Below, in pieces: positions 15,101 to 27,100 of a DNA stretch of 64,000 nt. The DNA lies in NCBI RefSeq assembly GCF_023078275.1, contig NC_062978.1, forward strand, positions 26,495,967-26,559,966, in the 5' to 3' direction. Source of the stretch: Leguminivora glycinivorella (Eukaryota > Arthropoda > Insecta > Lepidoptera > Tortricidae). The notes under the pieces are model-generated. The model searched no databases. It saw only the letters and a program-made list of their open reading frames with translations, and was not told the DNA's origin. The translations under genes and the position numbers were made by a program. The first letter of the stretch is position 1. Each line of letters starts with the position of its first letter.

Positions 15101-18100
15101 CTCTCTATTGATTCGACTCTATTGATCGAAAAGTGGAAAACCACTTTTTTGGCTGACTGTACCTTACACATATTACTATTGTTTTAAAAGAAATTCTTTC
15201 AATGACTGTAGAATTGTTACACAGCGACCACAGCGTAGGTAGTAGGTACGAATATGTATGTATTTTACCTATATAAATATTTATACTGGAGAAACTTCAT
15301 ACAACCCACATAGCCAGTATCTCGACGCTATGGGTCGGTAGGGTAAAAAGCACTTCCTTGCATTATCGCTTACATTTTTTTTCCATTTTGCTTATACTTA
15401 TTGCAAACGTAAACATATAAAAGGCAAGCAAACAACGATCTTCTTACTGCACATTGAATGTAATAGTTATTACCGATGTAAGATACTCGCCGATGCCTAC
15501 TTACTAATCCCTTCCCACTGAGCCACCTGCATTTTACACTGCCTAGATATCGATTGCCGACCGATTATTCCGACCCCAATCCCTATTCTTATCCCCGTCC
15601 CTATCTCTATCCTTGTCCCCGTTCCCGTCCCCGTCTCGTCCCTGTCCCCGTCCCTCCCCTATCCCTATTCCCGTCCCCGTCCCCTATTCCTATCCCTATT
15701 TCTATCCCTATCCTTATCTATCCCTATCCCTGTCACTATCCCTGTCCCTATCCCTGTCCCTATCCCTGTCCCTATCCCTGTCCCTATCCCTGTCCCTATC
15801 CCTGTCCCTATCCCTGTCCCTATCCCTGTCCCTATCCCTGTCCCTATCCCTGTCCCTATCCCTGTCCCTATCCCTGTCCCTATCCCTGTCCCTATCCCTA
15901 TCCCTGTCCCTGTCCCTATCCCTATCCCTGTCCCTGTCCCTATCCCTGTCCCTGTCCCTGTCCCTATCCCTATCCCTATCCCTATCCCTATCCCTATCCC
16001 TATCCCTATCCCTATCCCTATCCCTATCCCTATCCCTATCCCTATCCCTATCCCTATCCCTATCCCTATCCCTATCCCTATCCCTATCCCTATCCCTATC
16101 CCTATCCCTATCCCTATCCCTATCCCTATCCCTATCCCTATCCCTATCCCTATCCCTATCCCTATCCCTATCCCTATCCCTATCCCTATCCCTATCCCTA
16201 TCCCTATCCTATCCCTATCCCTATCCCTATCCCTATCCCTATCCCTATCCCTATCCCTATCCCTATCCCTATCCCTATCCCTATCCCTATCCCTATCCCT
16301 ATCCCTATCCCTATCCCTATTCCTATCCCTATCCCTATCCCGTTCCCGTCCCTGTCCCCGTCCCCGTCCCCGTCCCCGTCCCCGTCCCCGTCCCCGTCCC
16401 CGTCCCCGTCCCCGTCCCCGTCCCAGTTCCTGTCCCTGTCCCTATCCCTATCCTTGCCCCTGTCAAATTATCATGCTAGAAGGTGAACTTTGAAAAATCC
16501 TTTCTTAGTGCTCCTCTAAGGAACTTCCGTGTCAATTTGAAATCTCTTAAACCAGAAGTAAAGATAAAAACTAAACTTATACTTATGACTATTTTGGATA
16601 TTTTAACCCCATTGCACAACAACAGGGAAGAAAATTCCTTTTCCACCTCATAAAATTTTGAAATCGTTGTATTTATCGTGATCAGCGACCCAATAAACCA
16701 TAAAAACGATACCCATATTGTGTTTTTGACTTTACCCCCTTTGCATGCCTTTAGGTGTCAAATTTTCAAAAAACCTGGAACATGTATTTAGTCATATATC
16801 TTTAGGAATCCTCCTGTGAAGTTTCGAATAAAATAGTCAAACTAATCTTGTTTCCCTATACAAACTTTGAACCCCCATTTCACCCTTTTAAGAGAAGAAT
16901 TTTGAAAAATCCTTTCTTAGTGCTCCTCTACACTATATAAGGAACCTACGTGCCAAATTTCACATATCTAGGACCAGCGGTTTCGGCTGTGCTTTGATAT
17001 GTTAGTCAGTCAGTCAATATCTTCTTTTATATATTTTTTTGATATTTAAATCCCATTGCACCACAACAGGGGAGAAGGTATTTCACTTTCGTCTCGTTAG
17101 ATTTTAAAAACGTTGTATTTATCGTGATCAGCGACCCGATAAACCATAAAAACGATACCCATATTGATTTTTTGACTTTATCACCCCCTTTTCACCCTTA
17201 TAGGGGTTAAATTTTCAAAAAACCTGAAACACGTATTCAGTCATATGTCTTAAGGAATCTTCCTGTGAAGTTTCGAATAAAATAGTCAAACTAATCTTGT
17301 TTCCCCATACAAACTTTGAACCCCCATTTGACCCCCTTAGGAGGTGAATTTTGAAAAATCCTTTCTTAGTGCTCCTCTACACTATATAAGGAACCTACGT
17401 GCCAAATTTGAAATCTCTAGGACCAGCGGTTTCGGCTGTGCGTTGATATGTCAGTCAGTCAGTCAGTCAGTCAGTCAGCTTCTTCTTTTATATATTTAGA
17501 TAAAGGAAACAAAAGAGACACCGTTACAAAGTCAGTAATATACAATGTAGGCGGACTTATCCCTTAATGGAATCTCTTCCAGTCAAACTTTGAGGAAATG
17601 AGTAGAAGCGAATAATGAAATAATCCTAATAAGGCGTAGGGATGTGACGACCCCATCGCCCATTGGTTTTACCAGTGCAATCAGTCAACGCAGGGCAGCT
17701 TGTGGCGAGCTGTTGGGGAACAGCGACCCCACGTACCCGAGTGCTCCTGGGGAGTTCTGTTACCCGTAAGGCGGGTGGGTGGGACAGTACTCTCTACCTC
17801 TGGCTTGCCTTGGCTGGCCGTCCAGAGTGGAGTCGTTAGGGCTACATGCCCCAGGGGTGGAAGTGAAAATTTGCATAAGACGCGAGTTGGTACAGTGGCT
17901 TAACAGCCACTGGGCAGAAAGCGGTGTACACCTCTCGACACCCTTGAGTTCTCACACGAGTCACCGTCTGCCGGAAATAAAATTGGATACCGTTTTATTA
18001 GGCAGGCGTCCGGTTTTTTATCCATAGCCCAGTATTTAGTCCATCACTTTCATCAAAATAGACCAGTTCATTTTAGATTCCATTAACTCTCAAATAGTCC

Positions 18101-21100
18101 TTACACCCTGGCGGGTGTTGCCTCTGCGTGTGTCCCATGATATGGGCAAGGGCAACATCCGCTTGGTGTACCCCTTACATTTCATTAAAGTGTCGAAAGG
18201 GCCTCTACGCGTTGGCTTCGGCCCCGCGCACGCCTCCCAAAGGTCCGGAATACCATTGTTCCGTGATGGAAAAGACATTCTAATGAGAGTGGGACAGTAC
18301 TCTCTACCTCTGGCTTTGCCTTGGCTGGCCGTCCAGAGTGGAGTCGTTAGGGCTATATGCTCCAGGGGTAGAAGTGATTATTTGCATAAGACGCGGGTTG
18401 GTACAGTGGCTTGACAGCAACTGGGCAGAAGGCGGTGTACACCTCTCGACACCCTTGAGTTCTCACACCGGTGTGCGTTATAAGCGTTTCGTGAGCGTTT
18501 GTGTATTCAGCTACACACACTGACCTCCGATATTTGTAAAAAGTAGCCACTCCGAAATACCTATCTGACTGGGACCATTCACCACGAGTCTGTATGAATT
18601 GAGACCGTATAGTCCTGCGGCGCTGGCTATATTTTGGGCCCTAAGTTAAAAAAATATTAAAGTCGATTTTGTTTTCGTTTATAAATACATTAATAACATA
18701 TAAATTTAACATTTCGTTTTGGGTCACATTCCTAAGGTGCTTTTTTTGTAATTTGGTAATTTGTGGTTATAATGCATTTAATGCTGTAAATCACGAGCTT
18801 CTCCTTGCCGCCCTCGATCATCTCAATATCTCGTCATCAGCGGCCGAGTGGTTTGCACACAGAACTTAATTTAGATAGAAGAAACAAATTCATATATTTG
18901 TATAGAGGCCGAGCGTGTCAAATTTTGTACTGAAGTTGATTCTTGCCTGTAATTTTAAATATGTCTCAGGCTCTTGATTGTTCATAATTTTTGTGTTGTT
19001 GCAATTGAATATCACGTAACGAGGCATTTTTTATGTTTCGGTTGACTTCAACTTACAAAAATTGACGCTCGAAAGCTGCAAGCTGCGAGTAAAGACGGAC
19101 AACTCAGTGGATTTCACTGAGTTCATTTGACACGCTAAGTAGATACGTTTGCTTGATCTATGGTATATATGACATCTGTGGGTTTGCATCCTACCTTTGC
19201 GGTCGTCGGCAGGCAACACGTGCCAATCGGACACTTTCTGACTGGTGCGAACTTTCATCTGGTGTTCCTCAGGGCGGTATACTTTCTCCACTGCTGTTTT
19301 CTGTATTTGTTAATTTAATAACGCCCTTAATAAATTGCTCATATCACTTGTACGCCGACGACTTACAACTGTACACTCAAGTGGCGGTTGATAATATGGA
19401 CGAGGCTATACCGCGGCTAAATAACGACCTTTCTAGCATTGCATCCTGGTCGAAAGATTTTGGGATCGATGTCAACCCGTCTAAGTGTCAAGCTATCGTT
19501 CTCGGGACTCCGCGTTCTGTTTTACTCTCTGACTTCTCACATGTAAGACCCATTCTCTTTGAGAGTACCGTAATACCACTATCATCGCAAGTGAGGAACC
19601 TGGGGTTGATCATCGATCGGGGCTTGACCTGGGAGCCACAAGTTTCTGACGTATGTCGCAGAGTTACAAATACATTAAGATCATTATACAGATTTAAACA
19701 TTTCTTGCCGACGAGCACTAAAATTCTACTCATACAGGCTCTTGTGCTTCCAATCGTTGATTATAGTGATGTGTGCCTTACTAATCTTTCACAAGGACTC
19801 TTAGACAGGTTAGATAGACTTCTAAATAGTTGCATAAGGTTTATCTTTGGCCTCCGCAAGTACGATCATATCTCCATCTATCGCCGGAAACTTAATTGGC
19901 TCCGAATACGGGACTGCAGGAGCCTCAGAGTGCTGTGTATGCTGTACAGTATACTAAATGACCCAGCAATACCGGAGTACCTGCGGTCTAAATTTCAGTT
20001 TGTCACCGCACAGCCGGGCCGTGAGCTTCGTTCCTCCCGGAAACTCATTTTGTCAGTGCCTCTTTATCGCTCCGGATCCATGTCCAACTCTTTCACTATG
20101 CATGCGATTCGTCTTTGGAATGATCTCCCTCTAGACATAAGGCAAAGTCAGACCAAGTCTCTGTTTAAGATCAAGTTGCGCAGACATCTTTTAGAAAAGT
20201 CTCATAACTAAGAGTCGTAATAATTATAAGGCAGATATATATATTTATTTATGTATATATAATGTTACGTATGTATATTTATGTGTATTTGTAAGTAGGT
20301 ATCTATATTATTTTAAGTATGTATATTTTATTAATATATATAATAGTAAGCTGTTTGATATATATAATCATTTATGGTTATTTAGTAGGTATTCCATTTC
20401 TCGTCATTGCGACATTTCCTGCACCTATTAAGCTCTTATAGATCTCTGTTTGGCCCAATGGTTAGCTGGTAGAGAATGCCTTCTGGCATTAAGTTCGCCT
20501 TTTGTACATTTTTTTACTGTGCAATAAAGTTTAAATAAATAAATAAATAAATATAATTTTTAATTTGACCTAATGTGGTAAAAAAAATATTCGAGAGAAA
20601 AAATGTAACTGTATTGCATTTAGAATGATATTTTTAGCGTGTATACGTAGTTTGGGTCAATTTACTCGAGTGCTATATGACAATTTGTCATACCTAGCGA
20701 AACAGACACAAAAAAAATATTCATGTTAAAAAAAATAAGAAACGTCGCATTGCCTCCTTTAAATATATCAATAAACTGAAATTGTGTTTTCCTACTCCAG
20801 TGCTTGATAAAATTTGCGATAATTTAGCAAAAATAGGTTTTTACCATTCCAAAAAATATTAAAGTTACTAGAGTTCTTATCTTATTAACTAAAAAGACAA
20901 GATAAATAAGATACGTGAATTTGGGTAAGTTTAATAGAATGCTTCGAAAAATAATACGGTATTAATATTTGCGTTCGATCTAGTCAAGCGAGCGCAGTGA
21001 CGCGGGTAGTGTAGGTATTATGATACCGACCGCGCGGCCGTGGCGCGGCAGCGGGGAAGGGCAATGACCTCTCTCGACATTCGACAAACCGCATGTTGTG

Positions 21101-24100
21101 TACAAAACGCCAAAATTTATTTCAACTGTGCGCATCACGCTATTTAATGCTAAGCCTGAAAGGGTTGTATTTGATAAGACTACTAGAGTAACAATTTTAA
21201 CTTAATATACCTATTTTCCACATGCGTCAGTAAATAATTTAATTTATAAATAATAAATTTAGTATACATCGTGGAATCTACTACTACTACTGCTAAATAA
21301 AATAATGCGATTTATCATCTAAGTACTTTAGACTTATATTTAAGCGTGTCACTCACTATGCAGGTAGCTGAGCGCTTATCTTTCAATATGAATCCACATA
21401 CATAAAATATATATAATTCAATGAGCTAACACACGCGCCGCCGATTATTCATATTTTATTTTGAAGTACATGTGGGGATCGACGTTGGTACGAGATCATA
21501 TTATATCGTAAAATGGTGAGGAATTTATATGTAGAAAATACAGGATTATAAAGCAAAATACAAGATGTACTTTTTATAACCGGCAATATTTAACGTGGTG
21601 AAGTCATATAACTGATATCGAATACAAAACACTAAACGCCCAATGGACTTGCCTCGCGTGACGTCACGTAGTGTTTTTAGGGTTCCGTAGTCAACTAGGA
21701 ACCCTTATAGTTTCGCCATGTCTGTCTGTCCGTCCGTCCGTCCGTCCGTCCGTCCGCGGATAATCTCAGTAACCGTAAGCACTAGAAAGCTGAAATTTGG
21801 TACCAATATGTATATCAATCACGCCAACAAAGTGCAAAAATAAAAAATGGAAAAAAATGTTTTGTTAGGGTACCCCCCCCTACATGTAAAGTGGGGGCTG
21901 ATATTTTTTTTCATTCCAACCCCAACGTGTGATATATTGTTGGATAGGTATTTAAAAATGAATAAGGGTTTACTAAGACCGTTTTTTGATAATATTAATA
22001 TTTTCGGAAATAATCGCTCCTAAAGGAAAAAAAAGTGCGTCCCCCCCCTCTAACTTTTGAACCATATGTTTAAAAAATATGAAAAAAAAAATTTATAAAG
22101 ACTTTCTAGGAAAATTGTTTTGAACTTGATAGGTTCAGTAGTTTTTGAGAAAAATACGAAAAACTACGGAACCCTACACTGAGCGTGGCCCGACACGCTC
22201 TTGGCCGGTTTTTTAGATAAAAATTAAACGAAATCTTTTCTCAAATTACTATTAAGCCAATCTTATCCTATCCTACCTGTCGTTAAAACAAAGATGAAAT
22301 AAAATAACTTAATTCTTTGCATGTTAATTTGGTTAAATATAACTTATATATTTTCTTTAAGAATATCATATACTTTTAAATGAGCAATTCTTGTATATTC
22401 ATTTATTTATCAATTCTATATTCTATTCTATTTTTCTATATAATATAAAGCTGCAACCCGACTGACATTTTTCCAAAAATAGCCAGGAGATTTTGCAGGT
22501 GGCAGTATTTGGTGTGGCTGTGGTAGTATAGAGGTTGATCTTGCGACCCCGGAAAAAATCCGACCGTCGGTCTACCGGTTCCGGGTAAAAAAATGTTGAA
22601 CGGTCTGGCCAAACGGCAGGAGATAGCCGGGGGGTGCTCGACCAAAATGTCATAGAGGACCCTGGGCAGTTTTTAACGCCGCCATTTTTTTTTTCAAAAT
22701 GGCCGACTCTTTTTTGAAGATTTTTCAAGTTTGTCGTAGAGTGCTCAAATTTTTGTTGTAGAATCTCCAAGAGGCCTTGATTGGAATGAAAAAAAAAAAA
22801 TTGAAAAATACTACAAATGTGAGAAAACTGGCCACTTTTGTTTTGTATGGCAACTTTTAAACGGTAAGAGATAGCCGGGGCTGCTCGACCAAATGTCATA
22901 CAGGGTTTTAAGTAGAAAAAAGTTTCATTAAAAAAATCAATATGGCTGACTTTTTTTTTTTTGAAAAATTTCAAAATGGTCCTAGCGCGCTGAGATTTGT
23001 CACACGGGTGAACGGCCACCCGAAGATTAGCTTCGCTGAAATTTGTTATGTAGGGGTTCTCGGGGTTGGAAAATTGATCTAGCGTAGCCTTAGGTCCCGG
23101 AAAACGGCGAATTATGGAGTTTTAATGAGTTTTTCTTTCGCGTTAGTAAACGTTAAATATGGTCGTTAATTTCGCCCCGCGCACATCGGCTGCGCTTAGC
23201 TCAGTCGTACGAGGTCGGTCTAATGTTCGCAGACAGATTGCAGGTGTCAGGGTTTCGAATCCCGGCCAGAAATTAAGTTTTAATTTTTTGTTTCGTTTTT
23301 TTTTGTTCTTGTATTTATAAGTTTTTTTTTCTAAAGACGTGATATAATAAAATAGAACCGAGCGAAGCTCGGTCGTCCAGATGTTTAAGGATATTATTTA
23401 TTGATTGGCTGCAAGAAATGCCTAGGAGTATTGGCCGAACGGTAATTAACAAAAATTACACAGTCAAAAGGTTAATTGTCATTAACCATTAAAAATTAAT
23501 GAACGCCAATTGTCATTAAAGTTAATGTATTTCGAAAATAACAAACAAATTATCATCGTAATTAAAGAAATCGTCACGGTGAGTTCGTGGGTGAGCAGTA
23601 TCCAAGATAGAGCTGACACTGAGCTGACACTGGCTCGGCTGTACCTAGTAGAACTCAGGTTTGGTACAATATAGAGATTATCAATAAAGACACGCTGTTT
23701 TGCTACGACTCATCATGATAAGCGCTTGGGAAAGTAGTACCTAAGCTTTAGCTCATGCTGAACCCTGAGTCCTGTTAGCGTAGCCAGCGTTTTTGGGTAT
23801 CTCTTTATGATATCACTGCATGATTTGTTTTGTTGATTTTTACGCTGGGTGACGTTTGCTCTTAACGCGGTTGTACAAAATGGCCGAGGCGATGCCAGTC
23901 ACGGACGTCTGAAAACTGTCACGACTTCGAAACTAGTCTCCAAAGTACTATATAAAAAGTTTTCACAAAACAACAGTTAAAGCTTTTGAAATGGTTGATA
24001 CTGTAGGTATCTCGAAAATAATAGATACATCATTTCCTTATTGAGGAATTATACTATGAAATAATAAAATCATCCCCTATCAAAAATAAACACGCCAGTG

Positions 24101-27100
24101 TTAAAGCCTGTTAAAGGTATGGCAAAAACCATCGTTTTGAACTATGATTTTAATATATATCCATAATTTTAAACAGGCCTATCACAGCTCTCGTTAAATA
24201 TTACTTAGGTACGAGAGACTAATACGATTGGTCGGCCGAAGGCAAGACAACTCATTGTGATTCGCTGAGACGCTGCTGCAAAAGAATACAAATAGATAAA
24301 CCTTTTCATTAAACTTAACTATCTTATAATTTAATCTGGGGGCACGGCAGTACCCCCGCCAAGTCGAGCACGAAGCCAACACTGCCGTACCATCCTTTAC
24401 TGGAACCATTTCGCCGCATTTTCAGGCCCCTATTTGAGAACCTCTGGATAAGACCGGAACGCAGAAATTTTCGTCGTCTAGTAAGCTATAATAACATACT
24501 TAAAACTCAAAATTGCAAGTCTGTACGTCGCAACACGGGTGGATAGCCGCCCCAAGATTAGTATACAAAAAGAAAATTTCTAAAAATTCAAAATGGCTGC
24601 CTTTGAACGCCAATTGAAATTTGTATGGAGTTTTTTTTTAATCGCCATAGCTCCGTAACGGTAGGAAAAAGGTTAAAGTGCTGGAACTAATGTTGTACAG
24701 TTATCTTAGGTCCATCGAATGGCATTTACAAAATTTCAAAATGGCCGACTTTGAGTTATTTTTTTTTATCTTCGGTCCGAACGCGGTAAAATTTGGCACG
24801 TGGTAAAAACGGGGGCCAAAAATAGGAATGAGAATTTTTTTTTTGGAAAAGTCAAAAACGGCGGCGAGAGGGGACAAAGTCAAATTTCCCAAAATCAAAG
24901 TCGGTCATTTTGAAATTGTGTAGTTCAAGCTTTTTTGACCTTTTTCCTACCGTTACGGAGATATGGTTATTAAAAACAATCTTCCATACAAATTTCAATT
25001 TGCCCACAAAGGCCGCCATTTGAAATTTTTCAATAATATTCTTTTTGAATACTAATCCGTCGGCCGTCCACTCGTGTGCCAAATCTCAGCGCGCTAGGAC
25101 CATTTTGAAATTTAAAAAAAAGTCGGCCATTTTGAATTTTTTTTAATACAAATTTTTTCTACTCCGAGATCTGTATGACATTTGGTCGAGCACCCCCGGC
25201 TATCTCTTACGATTTAAAAGTTGCCATACAAAACAAAAGTAGCCAGTTTTCTCACATTTGTCGCATTTTTCAATTTTTATTTATTTAATTCTAATCAAGG
25301 CTGCTTGGAGATTCTACGACCAAAATTAGAGTGCTCTACAACAAACTTGAAAAATCGTCTTAAAAGACGGTCATTTTGAAAAAAAAATGGCAGCGTCAAA
25401 AACAACCCAGGGTCCTCTATGACATTTGGTCGAACACCCCTTGGCTATCTCCCGCCGTTTGGTCAGGCCGTCCAACATTTTTTTACCTGGAACAGGTAGA
25501 CCGACGGTCGGATTTTTACAGGGTTGCAGGACAAACCTCTATACGGCCACACCAAACACTGCCACCGGCGGAACCTCCTTCTGGCTGTTTTTTGAAAAAT
25601 GTCAGTCGTGTTGCAGCTTTATATTACACTAGCTTTTGCACGCGGCGTCGCTCGCGTTAGAAAGAGACAAAAAGTAGCCTATTCACTCTCCATCCTTTCA
25701 ACTATCTCCACTTTTTTTTTTTTTTTTTTTTTATGGGATAGGAGGCAAACGAGCAGACAGGTCGCCTGATGGTAAGCGATCACCGCCGCCCATGGACACC
25801 CGAAACACCAGAGGTGTTGGAGGTGCGTTGCCGGCCTTTAAGATGGGTGTACGCTCTTTTCTTGAAGATTTGAAGGTCGTATCGGTCCGGAAATACCGCA
25901 GGCGACAATTCATTCCACAGTTTAGCTGTGCGGGGCAGGAAGTTTCTGGAGAAACGCACAGTTGAGGACTGCCAGCCATCTAGATGATGACGATGGAAAT
26001 GTTGTCGCGTAGGGCGATGGCGGAAAGAAGCGGTAGGGATTAATCCGAACAATTCCTCGGAGCACTCCCCGTTATACATGCGATAGAAAATGCAGAGCGA
26101 GGCCACATCTCTACGCAGCGCCAAGGGGTCAAGCCGATCGGAGATATGCTGGCAGTTGACAATTCGAGTCGCTCGTCGTTGGATGCGGTCCAGAGGGAGA
26201 AGCTGGTACTGAGGTGCCCCTGCCCATAGATGAGAACAGTACTCCATGTGTGGGCGAACCTGCGCCTTATAGAGCTGAAGGCGGTGGGCTGGAGTGAAAT
26301 ACTGTCTCGATCTATTGAGCACACCCAGCTTTTTTGAGGCCAGTTTGGCCTTACCTTCTAAATGACCGCGAAACTGGACTGCACTCGAAATGTCAACGCC
26401 TAGAATTCCTATACTGGCTGTGGCAGTGAGGGGAGTGCTCTCAAAAAAGGGTGATGCGATAAACTCTAACTTTTTTGCGGTAAACGCGCAAACCTGTGTC
26501 TTGGTAGGGTTAAATCGGACTAAGTTAAGTCGACCCCATTCAGAGACTTCTTTCAAGGAAGTCTCAATTTCAGACACAAGTTTGTTCCGGCTCTCGATGA
26601 CGTTTTCCCGAGAGATATCTAAAGTCACTCTCCTACGAAGAAAGATTAGTGAAGCTGGGCCTGACGTCACTGCAAAAGAGGCGTGAACGTGGAGATTTGA
26701 TCGAGACCTTTAAAATCATTCAAGGGTACTATGACTGTCCAGAACTAGTCGACCTGTTCACTCGAAATTCAAACACGCGCACAAGAGGACACAACATAAA
26801 ACTTGTAACAACAAAGCACAAAACAAATATCGGTAAAAACTTCATTACAAACAGAATAGTGCAAGCTTGGAACAAATTACCCTCTGAAGTTGTGAACTCC
26901 ACCAGTGTTAATCAATTTAAAAATAGACTAGACAAACTATCTAAGTAGTGAAATCGTGCAAAGTGAACTATGATTTAGACGTACCAGCATCAGCTGCCTG
27001 TCTAAAACGAAATAATAATAATAATAATAATAATATTGGTGCGGCCGGTGTAAGTAGCATCAACCGTACTATCATCCGCATAACAATGAATGCCGCTGGT

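Larger units (their letters stand above)
18775..20552 (+). mobile_element. 5'-truncated LINE (CR1/L2-like group), split by a DNA element
   Basis: The RT starts at the first catalytic block (AFNAVNHELLLAALDHLNI, where the usual FD is FN), is cut at 18858, resumes at 19181, and ends at 20211. A 3' UTR follows, and the element ends in TTTAAATAAATAAATAAATA, a simple-repeat tail rather than poly(A). Upstream of about 18775 similarity is lost. Confidence 0.8.
22435..25635. repeat. 3.2 kb inverted-repeat region (arms about 0.6 kb)
   Basis: The left arm, about 22435-23030, and the right arm, about 25085-25635, are diverged reverse complements. Shared landmarks are AAAGCTGCAAC, CCGACCGTCGGTCTACC, GTCATAGAGGACCCTGGG, GGAGATAGCC and CTCAGCGCGCTAGGACCATTTTGAA. 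Within the middle, 24570-25080 is itself roughly palindromic (AAAATGGC.G..TTTGA motifs, CCGTAACGGTAGGAAAAAGG and its complement). The 198-codon ORF at 22423-23019 lies inside an arm and has no known domain. Confidence 0.7.

Noticed and set aside
15554..16486. Two long overlapping ORFs (310 and 288 codons) rich in Pro/Tyr or Ser/Leu
   Set aside because: They are translations of a hexamer array without stop codons; all frames are open for the same trivial reason.
22423..23019. 198-codon minus-strand ORF
   Set aside because: It lies wholly inside a diverged inverted-repeat arm, has no domain, and its mirror copy at 25085-25635 does not keep the frame.
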